Shown here one piece after another: positions 12,001-22,035 of a DNA stretch of 64,000 nt (its first letter is position 1; each line of letters opens with the position of its first letter). Below the pieces are notes generated by a model, which saw nothing but the letters and a program-made list of their open reading frames with translations, was not told the DNA's origin and ran no database searches. The position numbers and the translations under genes were made by a program. This stretch comes from Phaeosaccion multiseriatum (Eukaryota > Ochrophyta, other classes), in assembly GCA_965112735.1 (NCBI GenBank), contig OZ218957.1, positions 3,472,001-3,536,000 of the forward strand, given 5' to 3'.

Positions 12001-13353
12001 CACCCTCAGGCTGTGGTGGAGAGAAAGAGGGAGAGGGTGGGGCAGCTCAGAGAACAGGAGGTACGTCACACCTACGTAACACATCCATTCACTCACCCAC
12101 CCACTGACGCACTGGCACTCCCTGACTACCGCCACCCACCCACCCACCCACCCACTGACTTACTGCCACCCATTGACGTTGACGTACTCCATCCCATCCA
12201 CTGACTTACTGCAGGCGCTGGCGAAGGAGTCCCTCTTACACCCCACTCCCTCTGACCTTCGTGTGTGGGACACGGACGATGTGTGCCGCTGGCTCGACTC
12301 GCTCTCACTCTCCGAGTACGCCCCGGCCTTTAGGGAGGGCAAGGTGGATGGAGCCTTCATGCTCGAGCTGCGGGCAGAGGACTTTAGAGACACGTTAGGG
12401 ATGCATCATGCTCTTCATCTCAAGAAGCTGATCGTTAACTTGGAGAAGCTCAAGCCGCTGAGCGAGGACGAGATGAAGAAGAAGGCGGCGGTGCTGAGGG
12501 AGGACGGCGCCGATGACCAGAGGGAGGGCATCCCGGACAAGGACACGGTCTTCTCGCAGGTGGGTGGGAGGGGGAAGAGCTGCGTGGATGGGCGGGTGGT
12601 TGGTTGGTTGGTTGGTTGGGAAGGAGGGAGGGAGGGGTGGGGCGCGGGTTGGTTGGCTGACGAAGAGAAAAGGCCTTTGACTTTCTCGCCGTTGAGGATA
12701 CCCACCGCTAACACGCACCGCCCCTCCCTTCCATCGCCATCCCTTCCATCGCCATCCCTTCCATTGCCATCCCTTCCATTGCCATCCCTTCCATTGCCAT
12801 CCCTTCCATTGCCATCCCTTCCATTGCCATCCTTCCATTGCCATCCCTTCCATTGCCATCCCTTCCATCGCCATCCTTCCATTGCCATCCTTCCATCGCC
12901 ATCCCTTCCATTGCCATCCCTTCCATTGCCATCCCTTCCATTGCCATCCCTTCCATCGCCATCCCTTCCATTGCCATCCCTTCCATCGCCACCCCTTCCA
13001 TCGCCACCCCTTCCATTGCCATCCCTCCCTCCCTCCGGCCCCTCCAGGTGCGAAATGGGCGAGTCAAGCGCGTGCAAGAGAGCCTCGCTGCGGGCTTTGT
13101 TGTCGACTCCACTGACGAGAAGGGCAACACGCTGCTCCTCGTTGCCGTGCAGCAAAGTAACTTGCCTCTGGTGGAGATACTGCTGAGGCATGGGGCAGAT
13201 ATCAAGCACGCCAATGCTGCAGGCAACACCGCCCTCCACTACGCCATGGCCTACGACCTCACGGGCAGGATAGGCGAGTACCTCATTGGGCAGGGGGCGG
13301 ATGACAGCATGCACAACAAGCAGGGGATGAGCCCTTATGATGGCTTGGGCTGA
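1..13353 (+). CDS. Giant multidomain protein: dynein-stalk-like / alpha-beta hydrolase / IQ / coiled coil / SAM / ankyrin (5' partial)
   Basis: The coding sequence enters from the left edge and ends at TGA 13351-13353. Exons, all phase-consistent: 1-348, 771-887, 1374-3088, 3350-4391, 4629-4876, 5086-5203, 5627-8463, 8715-8812, 9033-9156, 9367-9465, 9772-10078, 10323-10661, 10935-11112, 11470-11557, 11799-12060, 12215-12559, 13048-13353 (2856 visible residues). Around residues 609-740 there is a dynein heavy-chain stalk-like segment (FVPETIHPISRPAAKLCAWI). Residues ~920-1320 resemble an alpha/beta-hydrolase fold, but the elbow reads GFGNG, so the serine nucleophile is absent; a late GGHE supplies a His. 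At least five IQ motifs follow (IQRTFRGYMGRR, IQRVLRGYHGRK), then a coiled coil, a SAM domain (VWDTDDVCRWLDSLSLSEYA) and ankyrin repeats (GNTALHYAMAYDL). I infer a calmodulin-binding cytoskeletal or flagellar scaffold. The domains are visible; the cellular role is a guess. The middle exons are full of low-complexity sequence and element-A copies. Confidence 0.8.
617..770. repeat. (CCCT)n tract ending at a 3' splice site
   Basis: About 130 bp of CCCT followed by a CT run and CTGCAG at 765-770, the acceptor for the exon at 771. Confidence 0.95.
1049..1273. repeat. (CCT)n tract in intron 2 of the giant gene
   Basis: About 220 bp of CCT triplets on the coding strand, 100 bp before the acceptor at 1373. 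A TG dinucleotide run follows the donor at 888. Confidence 0.95.
2806..2840 (+). repeat. Element-A tandem pair inside an exon
   Basis: TTTGCTGATACAG then CAGTTGGTGATACAGCAGCA inside the third exon, translated as [11 protein letters not shown], so a different frame from the QLVIQ copies 230-350 bp upstream. Confidence 0.8.
3091..3152. repeat. (GGAA)n tract directly after a donor
   Basis: The donor GTAGGAAGG at 3089 runs straight into GGAAGGAAGG repeats. Confidence 0.9.
3272..3332. repeat. Element-B tandem array near a 3' splice site
   Basis: CCATCCACTGCCATCCACTG units, four to five copies with base variants, 20-80 bp upstream of the acceptor at 3349. Confidence 0.85.
3524..3580 (-). repeat. 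Element-A inverted triple inside an exon
   Basis: GCTGTATCACCAACTGCTGT, then ATCGCCAACTGCCGT and GTCACCAACCGCC, translated in frame as AVSPTAVSPTAVSPTAT. This is the reverse orientation of the copy 80 bp upstream (3440), which reads QQLVIQQ. Confidence 0.85.
5399..5620. repeat. (CCT)n tract ending at a 3' splice site
   Basis: About 220 bp of CCT triplets with CTG variants on the left side, ending in CCTCCTCAG at 5626, the acceptor. Confidence 0.95.
7378..7445 (-). repeat. Element-A inverted triple inside an exon
   Basis: Three copies (GCTGTATCACCAACTGCTGA; GCTGTATCACCAGCGGCTGA; GTTGTATCACCAGCGGCTGA) encode repeated AVSPTAE/VVSPAAD. The second and third share an ACTG to GCGG change, so at least one local duplication occurred after insertion. 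Confidence 0.85.
9511..9620. repeat. TGACCC hexamer repeat
   Basis: About 17 TGACCC units with TGGCTC variants in an intron of the giant gene, followed by (CCCT)n at 9676-9750 up to the acceptor at 9771. Confidence 0.95.
10861..10934. repeat. (CCCT)n tract ending at a 3' splice site
   Basis: CCCT repeats followed by CTCCCCAG at 10927-10934. The same intron starts with a GTGTGTGC tract. Confidence 0.95.
12722..13030. repeat. 16-bp minisatellite (CCATTGCCATCCCTTC) x~19
   Basis: CCATTGCCATCCCTTC units with CCATCGCC variants fill the intron up to the acceptor at 13047. The unit resembles element-B (CCATCCACTGCCATCC) with an altered spacer. Confidence 0.95.
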
Positions 13354-13672
13354 GCCGTGCGGTCGTCGCGTTTTGTCCCTTTTCTAAATTTTTTTTTTTT
13401 TTTTATCTTACTATACTTACCCAATTAATTACTTCGTAGTATAAAGTTGCGCTAAAGTGTACTTACGTAGGGTCACGTAGGGGCAGAGTGGGAGCCGAGC
13501 AACTCCTGTCATCTTCTGCCCACCCTCTCTCACAAACCCCGGGGTGATTGGGGTGATTGGCGTGATGGGGGTGATGATATTGACCTTGTACTGCTTCACA
13601 TGCATGTGCAGCAAGAGCTTTTGCTACGAGCCTTCCTTTGTGCTACTGCGCTAATTTGCTAATTTGTTACTC

Positions 13673-13773
13673 TTAGTACTTGAGGCCCCTGAGGACTCTG
13701 GACCAGGGGGAGTTGATTTCGGTGGTGGTTTGGTTGATGCTCACCACCTTCTCCCCAACCACTGGCCCATACC

Positions 13774-13810
<37 letters not shown>

Positions 13811-15359
13811 GAGAGAGAGAGAGAGAGAGAGGTGTGGGGGGGGGTAGAGGGAGGGATGGAGGGACGGAGAGGGAGAGGGGGAGGGGGAGAGAGAGCAGAG
13901 ATAGAGGCAGAGACAGAGACAGAGGGAGAGGGAGAGAGGGAGAGTGAGGGGGGGGGGGAGAGGGAGCAATGGAGTACTGAGCCATGTCAGTGACGAGCAA
14001 TGACGACGCCACGCAAAAACACACAGAGCGAGAGAGGGAGGGAGAATGAAAAAGAGATGGAGGGTAGACATACACAAGCGGACAGCAATGGAGGGCATTT
14101 TCACACGCACGCATACATACACACAACCACATATGCATACACAGCCAGCGACTGCCGAACCTGTTAGTGAGCGGCCCCTCTGTGGTGGAGGCCATGACGT
14201 CGTACTTTCTGTAACGCTCGAAGGACGCGTCAAGCTTCCCGAACTCCGTCCTGGCTATTGTTATTGGTTTCTTGTGCCCTTGATGCCCATGGTGATGCCC
14301 ATGGTGATGCCCTTGATGCTTGCGCTGTGCGCGGGGTTTGCCTCCCCCCTTGGCCTGCTCGTCGCTACTGCTAGGCCCCGGGGCGGCGGTGCCGGAGGGG
14401 GCATACACGCCATGTCTTATACCATCTCTGACGCTGTAGAGAAGATTATCGCGTCGTCCACAGGGAGAGAGATGGCGGGAATAGAGGGGAGTCAGAGAGA
14501 ACGGGAGAGAGGGAAGGAGAGATGGATAGAGAGGGAAGGACAGAGAGAGAGAGAGAGAGAGAGAGAGAAGGAGAGAGAGAGGGAGAGGGAGACAGAAGAA
14601 GGAGAGGGAGGGAAAGGAAAGGGGGAGAGTGAGTCAGACTCCTTGAGAGAGTTCCATCTGTTGGCAGGCCAGAGTTCCATAGGCAGCGCACACTGTCTCC
14701 CTCCCGGATGAGCTCCGGATGAGCTCTCACCTTTCCGGAAGCGGTATGCTTTCTCGTCTGCCGCTGCCCCCCACGTCTCCCGCAGTAGACTCCCGCCCTT
14801 TGTCGCCGCCCCCCCCACTACTACCTCGTGCCGAGCGTCGGGAAGCCCTGCTACCACATCTACTGCCGTCTACACTGCTCCTCCCGCTCCGCTGGGATGG
14901 GAGGGCCCATGAGTCCGGATCTGCCGCACTACAGCTCTGGCCGGTTTGTGGGTCGACGGACGCCCTTACTGCTGCAGTCATCATTAGCTCCCGCCCGCCG
15001 CCGAATCTCCGATCCCACTGGAAGCTGCCCACCTCGCCGGAAGTGAGCATGGCAGTGTGGTGCTGGGCCTTTGCCACCGCTTGTCGTGGGGTGGGCCAGT
15101 TTCTGTCTGGATGGCCAAAGCTGATGTCTGATCGGTGCGTCTCCACACCGCCAATGGAGCCAAGGGGCCTGTTGCTTTGGTTCGGCTTGTTTCGCTCCCT
15201 CGGCGTCTTGACATTGTAGTAGGCTCGATCATTGTCGCAGTACATGCCCCTACCTATACCGTCGCTCATCTGGTGCATGCTCCCCTTCATGCCCACCGCG
15301 GGCTCAAAGTCTAGGCTGGGCCGCCTCTCCCGGAACGCCTGCGGGATCGCTCGAGGCAT
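13673..15359 (-). CDS. Unrecognised 333-residue protein, 3 exons
   Basis: Exons 15359-14731, 14433-14161 and 13772-13673 join with matching phases (629+273+100 nt) and end at TAA. The N-terminal third has aromatic and charged motifs (DNDRAYYNVKTPRERNKPN; DISFGHPDRNWPTPRQAVAK). The middle is Ser/Gly/Arg-rich, followed by a His-Gly run (HHHGHHHGHQGH) and a well-formed C-terminus (YGPVVGEKVVSINQTTTEIN). No signal peptide, membrane helix or known catalytic motif is visible. The start at 15359 is the first ATG of the open frame and lies 322 bp from the divergent decarboxylase start. I do not recognise the family. The structure rests on canonical GT-AG junctions and the coherence of the last exon. 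Confidence 0.65.
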
Positions 15360-15681
15360 GATCGCCCTCGCCCTCGTCTCGTACTTGCTTCTTCTATTGC
15401 CCCAGCTTAGGTATGCTTCTCAGCTTCACTTAAACAGACCTACCTCCACATGTGTCTTCAGCTTGCTTCTCGTCCACCTCAGCCTGCTTCTCGTGGCAGA
15501 GGGGGAGCAAATCAGAAAAGGGGGGGGGCCAAAAAAGAAAAAGGACTTCGAAACGCCGGTCTGGACAACTAAAACTCAAATGCCCATCACCAAATATCCA
15601 TACTCCCCCCTCTACATCATCACCAGTAGGAGCTCTCTCCATCACTTTCTCCATCGCTTGGAGGCCGTAAGACTCGCGAGG
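15360..15681. promoter_or_regulatory. Shared divergent upstream region
   Basis: This 322-bp spacer lies between the start codons of the unrecognised 333-residue protein (-) and the decarboxylase gene (+). It must hold both 5' UTRs and both promoters unless there are upstream non-coding exons. No clear TATA box was seen. Confidence 0.35.
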
Positions 15682-18600
15682 ATGAAGCTCGCGTGTGTTA
15701 CAGGGGCGCTGGCCGCCGCGGCGTTGACGGAGGTAAGGATTTTGGTGGTGCTGCACAGCCTGGCCTTGCCCGTGTGGCTCTAGCCACCTCAGCATCAGAG
15801 CAGGCAGGAGCAAAGCTTAGATGCATGAAGAGAAGAGAATCTGAGCTGCAGAGGAGAGGAGGAGCCACCGCGCGGCAAGCAAGCGGCTCTTCTTGCATGG
15901 AGGCGAGGCGCTCGTACGTGTGCCTTTGTGTGGAATACTCACAATCCTCTCTCTCCTACTTTTTCCTGTTTTCCAGACATGTACGGCCTTCGTCCCGTCT
16001 CAAAGTAGTGTGGGCTTGTCTGCGCTAGGCCAGAGGGACGATGGCCCGGCCTTCGCCCCCCGAGCACCGCCAACGGGGGGCTTCCACTTCAACCCGCCCT
16101 CCATGCGGCGCCAGCAGCAGGAGCGAAAGGATACGGGGGTGAAGCTTGCAGCAGCGGGGGGAGACGCGGACATGGACGAGCTGCGATTTCTCACGCCGGA
16201 GGTGTGTTGTGTTGTGTTTAGCAAGGTTTCTTCAGTCCTCCTCCCGCTATGGGGTGGGAAGGGGACGGCATGACACCAAATCAATCAAACAATTAATCAA
16301 CCCATCGCTTGCAGCAACAAATAGAACCGCTTATGCTGACGTGACGTGCTCACCCCTCCACCTCCCCCCCCTGCCTCCCCCTCCCTTCACCCCCCAGACC
16401 GCCGAGAGCGTGCGCTCTATGGTGGGCACCCCTGCCTACGTGTACTCTCTGCCCGAGCTCCGCAGCAACGCGAAGGAATGTCTGGCCTTCCCCAACGCCT
16501 ATGGCCTCACCGTGCGCTTCGCCATGAAGTCATGCCCCAACATCGCCATTCTGCAAGTGCTGCACAGGTAAGTATTGCTGCTGTATCACCAACTGCTGTT
16601 GCTGCTGCTTTTTGCCGCTGCTGGGACTTGCTTGGAGCGCTCTCTGGAAGTGCACGCAGTAGCCAACTGAGAAGTAAGGAAGGGAAGGAGCACCCCCTCC
16701 CCCTCTGCTGACTGACCTTGCCCCCTCCCCGCCCTCAGCATGGGCCTCCACATCGACGCGTCGAGCGGCTACGAGGTGCAGAGGGCCATACACGCAGGCA
16801 TCCCCGCGGAGAACATCTCCCTCAGGTGCGGTGCGCTGCCGTGCAGGGCATTCTTTTTTCTCTCTACAGTGATCTCTCTGGTTGTGTGTGTCTGTATGTC
16901 TCTCGCTACTCCCTATGCCTCTCTCTCTCTTCCTCTCCTTGGATACCTCTCCCTCTCTGCCCTCTCTGCACCACCCGATCGAACCCCCCCTAACACAAGC
17001 AAAGCACTTTCTGCCAAGCCCACGCCCAAGCGAGCAAGCGCAAATTGCCAATTTCCCACATCGCCCACCCGTTACCACGCCGTTTCACCCATGTTGACTC
17101 CCTCCCCCCCCCCATCCCCTCCTCCTCCTCCTCCTCCTCCTCCTCCTCCTCCTCCTCCTCCTCCTCCTCCTCCTCCTCCTCCTCCCCTGGCCTGCTGATT
17201 GCAGCACACAGGAGCTGCCCAGCGACTTCGCAGCCCTGATGAAGCTTGGGGTGAAGATCAACGCGTGCTCCATCAGTCAGGTTCAGAAGATCGCCGAGGC
17301 CTGCCCAGGGGTACGTGTTGGCGTGTGTGTGTGTGTGCGTGTGTATGTGTGTGTGTACGTGTGTGTGTGCGTGTGTGTGTGTGCGTGTGTGTGTGTGCGT
17401 GCATGCGTTCGTGTGTGCGTGTGCGAGAGCGCAGTCAAAGGTAGTCCAGTGGGGGGAGGAGGGCTCGTCCTCTGTAGTAGACTTGGGTGGGGGTGGGGCC
17501 CACTCACCACTCATGTCTTTCATCTCTGTCTATCCATCCCTTTAGGGGAGGAAGGAGCGCCCACTGACTTATTGCACACGAGTCCTTCGCTTTGCTCTCT
17601 CGTGCCCACTAATTGATTGATTGCGCACTGCTCGCTCATCGTTGTGCTCTCTCCCACCCCACTCAGTCTGAGGTTGGGATTCGCTTCAACCCCGGGCTGG
17701 GCTCGGGAGGAACCGGCAAGACCAACGTTGGTGAGTACGAGGAGAGAGAGAGTGTGTGTGAGGAGAGAGAGAGTAAGGAGAGAGAGTGTGTGTGAGGGGA
17801 GAAGGAGAGGGAGGCAGATTGGCCAGTATTGGTAAGAGAGAGAGAGAGGGAGGCAGATTGGCCAGCGTTGGTAAGGGCAAGGGGGAGGGGGGCGAGAGAC
17901 AAGATGGAGATGCAGACGTAACGTGTGCGTGTATGGGCTTGTGCGCTTCCTTCCTTCCAGAGCGCGTCTCTGAGGAGATGCTGTAGCCAAAGATTTTCTT
18001 TCCTTCCTTCTTTCTGTCTTTGTGTTTCTTTCGTGACCACCCCCTCACCCACCCGCAACCACCCTCCTCCATTGACTGCCATCCCACCCCTCTCCTCCTC
18101 CTCCTCCTCCTCCTCCTCCTCCTCCTCCTCCTCCTCCTCCTAAAGGGGGGCCTACTGCCTCGTTCGGCATCTGGTACGAGCTCTTGCCTCAGGTGAAGGA
18201 GCTGGTGGAGAAGGGGGACCTCAAGGTAGTGAGGGTGCACACGCACATCGGCTCGGGCAGCGACCCGGCCATCTGGCAGAAGGTGAGGAGAGAGAGAGAG
18301 AGAGAGAGAGACCCGCCACTCCTATGCCCATAGGCCTCTCACACATGCCCATATGCCTCTCTCCCTCATGCCCATATGCCTCTCACACATGCCCATAGGC
18401 CTCTCCCTCATGCCCATAGGCCTCTCACTCATGCCCATATGCCTCTCACACATGCCACCTGCACCGCGCCGCACTGCTCTACTCTGTGTGCCTGTGCCTG
18501 CCGATATTCCTCTCATATGTATCCCGCTGCCTGCCCATATTCCTCCTTCAGGTGTCCAACATGTCTCTGGACTTGTGCAAAGAGTTCCCCTCCGTGCACA

Positions 18601-20147
18601 CGCTCAACCTCGGCGGGGGTTACAAGGTAAGGGGGATGGCAGTGGATGGGCGGTTGACTGACTGACTGACTGACTGACTGACATGTTCTTTTGTTTATCC
18701 CTCCCTCCCTCCCTCCATCCATCCATCCATCCCTCCCTCTCCCCCTCCCCTCTGCTCCTCTCCCTCCCAAGGTTGGCCGCATGAAGTCTGAGTCCAGCAC
18801 GGACCTGCAAACAGTGGGGCAGCCCGTCATGACCAACTTCGAGGACTTCAAGAGGGACACCGGCAGGGAGCTCGCGCTCGAGATTGAGCCGGGCACTTTC
18901 ATGGTGGCCAACGTCGGCTCTCTTGTGTGCACCATCCAGGTACATGTACATGCATCAATGTGTGTGTGTGTGTGTGTGTTTGGGTGCCGTGCTGACTCCA
19001 TCTGATCTTCTCACACCACGCACGCACTCACACCCTGCACTGATGGACCCCCCTCCCTCCTACACATCCACAGGACAAAGTCACAACTGGCGAGCAGGGC
19101 CACACGTTCCTGAAGCTTGACGCAGGCATGACGGAGGTTCTGAGGCCCGCCCTCTACGGCGCCCTTGTGAGTAGTGGGGCGTGGGGGCGTGTGTGCGTGT
19201 GTGTGCGTGTGCGAGTGTGTGTGGGTCTCTCTCTGGCGCCCTCATGAGCAGTGGGGCGTGTTTGTTTGTTTGTGTGTGTGTGGGTGTGTGCGTGGGTGCG
19301 TGGTTGGGCGTGTGTGCGTGGGGAGAGGGGCGCTGTGCGCGTGTGAGGGCGTGAGTGTGGCAAGCTGGTTGGCAAGCTAGAAACAGGAACCTAACCCCCT
19401 CTTCTCCCCTGCCATCCACTGCCATCCCCTGTACACTACACTTGACACTTGCGGCAGCACCCCCTGGTGGTGGTGCCCTCCGTGCCCACGTCCTCAACGG
19501 AGAAGTGTGTGGTGGTGGGGCATTGCTGTGAGTCAGGAGATCTCCTCACGCCCAAGGCAGGCGCACCCGACGACATTGAAGAGCGCACTCTCACAGAGTC
19601 GCAGATAGGTGGGTGGGGTGTGTTCTAAGTCAATGGAAGATGGGTGGGTTCTAAGTCAATGGGAGGTGGGTGTGTACTAAGTCAATGGGTAGGTATGGAT
19701 GTGTAGGACACGCCTCGCTCCCGCCCTGTCACTGTGTATTTGGTTAAATGCATTTGATGGGCGCTTCAATCGAACAATGCCTCCCTCATGTCCCTCTCAC
19801 CCGCCCTTTCCCCGTCCTCAGGCGACTTGTTGGTGGTGGAGGGGTGTGGAGCGTACGTGTCATCCATGAGCACCAAGAACTACAACTCCTTCCCAGAGGC
19901 CCCGGAGCTTGCTCTCGACGGGGACGGGCAGCTGCATATCGTCAGGAAGAAGCAGGTGAGTGAGTGAGTGAGTGAGTGAGTGAGTGAGTGAGTGAGTAAG
20001 TGGGTGAGTGAGTGAGTGAGTGAGTGAGTGGGTGAGTGAGGGTCAGGCATCTCTGGTTGTGTGTGCTTCTCCTTCCTTTTGTATTTTTCTACTGTATGCT
20101 CTCAGCGCCGGCCGTCGTCACTCTTTCGTCTCTGCTGTATCACCAAC

Positions 20148-20181
<34 letters not shown>

Positions 20182-20254
20182 GCTCTCTCCAACACCCCAG
20201 GAGCTGCCTCAGATCTGGGAGAATGAGGTCAGACTGCCCGACAGCCTAGTTTGA
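15682..20254 (+). CDS. lysA: Plastid-targeted group IV PLP decarboxylase, probably diaminopimelate decarboxylase
   Basis: Thirteen exons: 15682-15732, 15977-16201, 16398-16567, 16739-16825, 17205-17310, 17667-17730, 18146-18282, 18552-18626, 18772-18939, 19074-19166, 19458-19608, 19822-19955, 20201-20254 (504 residues, all phases agree). Exon 1 encodes a hydrophobic signal peptide; exon 2 opens with TCTAFVPSQ, a heterokont-type plastid cleavage motif. Fold-type III motifs follow in order: FAMKS with the PLP lysine at residue 136, HTHIGSGSD near 266, [18 protein letters not shown] near 344, GHCCESGD near 413 and a final [13 protein letters not shown]. Family knowledge: LysA converts meso-diaminopimelate to lysine plus CO2, the last lysine step, in plastids of algae. 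An ornithine/arginine-type or paralogous decarboxylase is not excluded, because substrate choice cannot be read by eye. Several introns carry CCT or GTGA microsatellites and element-A copies. Confidence 0.85.
17118..17186. repeat. (CCT)n before a lysA 3' splice site
   Basis: CCT triplets ending 18 bp before the acceptor at 17204. Confidence 0.95.
18092..18141. repeat. (CCT)n before a lysA 3' splice site
   Basis: CCT triplets followed immediately by TAAAG, the acceptor at 18145. An element-B-like CCATTGACTGCCATCC lies directly upstream at about 18068. Confidence 0.95.
19952..20042. repeat. (GTGA)n starting at a lysA 5' splice site
   Basis: The donor CAG|GTGAGTGAG at 19956 begins a run of about 20 GTGA units. 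Confidence 0.95.
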
Positions 20255-21024
20255 GTTTGAGTTTGAGTCGTGCAAGAGAAGCCTCATTGGCGATGATAGC
20301 TCCTTTTAGCTCCTTTCTGCTGCTGCCTTTTCCTTCCGCCAGACCGCACCAGTAGGAGCAGTCAGGCAGGCAGACAGACAGACAGATAGACAGAGACAGA
20401 CAGACATGCTGACAGACACAGTCGGTCCGACAGAGGCGTGCGGCAGGCCGACAGGCTATAAGGCAGGCACAGTCAGCCCAAAGCCCCCGCGCACTGAGGA
20501 TATGGCTCCTCGCCGCGCACGCACGCACACACACGCAATGGGGGTGGATGGGTCGTCACACTTCCCCTTCTGGGCAGTGGCGCTCCTCCCCAGCATACGT
20601 GAGCATACTTGATAGAAGTGCCCGGTAGGGCCGATAGGAGACCACACTGGCCTTGCCCTCCCTCCCTCCCATCCACTGCCACCCCTCTCCTTGTCTGGAG
20701 GTGTGCGGTGTGCTATGTCGTCGCGAAAGAGGGCCAAGTCGGCCGTTGCACTGCTCCTTTCGATGGCACTACATGGCCGGACTAGGGACACCGCCCTGCT
20801 GCTGTATCACCAACTGGTGGGCTGAAAGCACGCCTCTCGGGGCAAGAACAATGGGTGCTCTCCTTCCTGCTGCTGTATCACCAACTGGTGGGCTGAAAGC
20901 CGTCTTCTCAAACAATGGGTGCTCTCCTTCCTGCTGCTGCTGTTGCTCCTGCTGCTGCTCTGCTGAGGTAGCCGACGGCGCTACGGCGCATCACGCGTGA
21001 CCTGTCAGACAAATCTCTCTCTCC

Positions 21025-21065
<41 letters not shown>

Positions 21066-21192
21066 TCCCTCTCCCTCTGTGCGCGCGCGTGTGTGTGTGT
21101 GTGTGTGTGTGGCCCATATAGCAACACCCTGTCCGCCCTGCCAAACGAATGACACGCACAAGTGGTGATCACAAATGGCGATGACAGTGACA
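20255..21192. other. Convergent intergenic spacer with local duplication
   Basis: No gene is supported between the decarboxylase stop and the stop of the IMPACT-family gene. It holds CAGACAGA repeats near 20365-20410, element-B at about 20670, a roughly 70-bp direct duplication at 20797-20940 (each copy containing element-A), CTG triplets, and CT then GT dinucleotide tracts at 21015-21110. Confidence 0.6.
20797..20940. repeat. Direct tandem duplication (~70 bp x2) carrying element-A
   Basis: Each copy contains GCTGTATCACCAACTGGTGG followed by GCTGAAAGC and, later, AATGGGTGCTCTCCTTCCTG. The copies differ by small indels, so the duplication is local and fairly recent. Confidence 0.8.
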
Positions 21193-21833
21193 TCACTCGT
21201 CGTCCACGACTGTGCACACGGCCTGCCCCTTGGTGCTGTCTTGGACGTTCTCGAGCAGCTTGCTCAGAGCGCTCGCCTCCATTGAGACCGTGATGACAAC
21301 ACTTTAGAGGAGGGGCAGCGATGAGGCCATGAGGCGATGAAAAAAAGAGCCACCAAAGAGCCAAAGAGGGAAGGGAGTCACAGATGGACGGACGGACGGG
21401 CGGACAGGAGCTGTGAAGGGTGTTGAAGGGTGCGAAGGAGCGCTGACGAGTCATTTGAGAGGGAGGGGTAAAATGAATGTCATTTGCGCAGAGAGACAGT
21501 GACGTGAGAGAGAGAGAGAGAGAGAGAAGCCCCGCCCATCCACTGCCGTCGCACTGACATCCACTGCCATCCTACTGCCCACTGCCAGACTGACGCACTG
21601 ACCTGTCGGCAGTGAAGTACTCGTCCAGCCGTGTGCATTGACTTATGCTGTTGTACACGCCCCCCACCATGTTCATCGGGGCTGAGATTCGCAGAGTGGT
21701 CATCGGCAGGCGCACCTCCTCCTCCGCGTCCTTCAGCACCTGGGACGCCGCACCGCCGTACGCTGAGAGGGGGTTCAGAGGCAGGGTGAGGGTGCGGATG
21801 AGGGTGAGGGTGAGGGTGAGGGTGTTGGTGTGG

Positions 21834-21867
<34 letters not shown>

Positions 21868-21929
21868 GGGTGTGGGTGAGGGTGAGGGTGAGGGTGTGGG
21901 TGTGGGTGAGGGTGAGGGGGCGGGTGTGG

Positions 21930-21963
<34 letters not shown>

Positions 21964-21989
21964 GGGTGAGGGTGAGGGTGACGGTGACG

Positions 21990-22035
<46 letters not shown>

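Noticed and set aside
21005-21160. CT/GT tract frame as a small protein
   Set aside because: Dinucleotide repeat translation (ER and TH repeats) in the convergent spacer.
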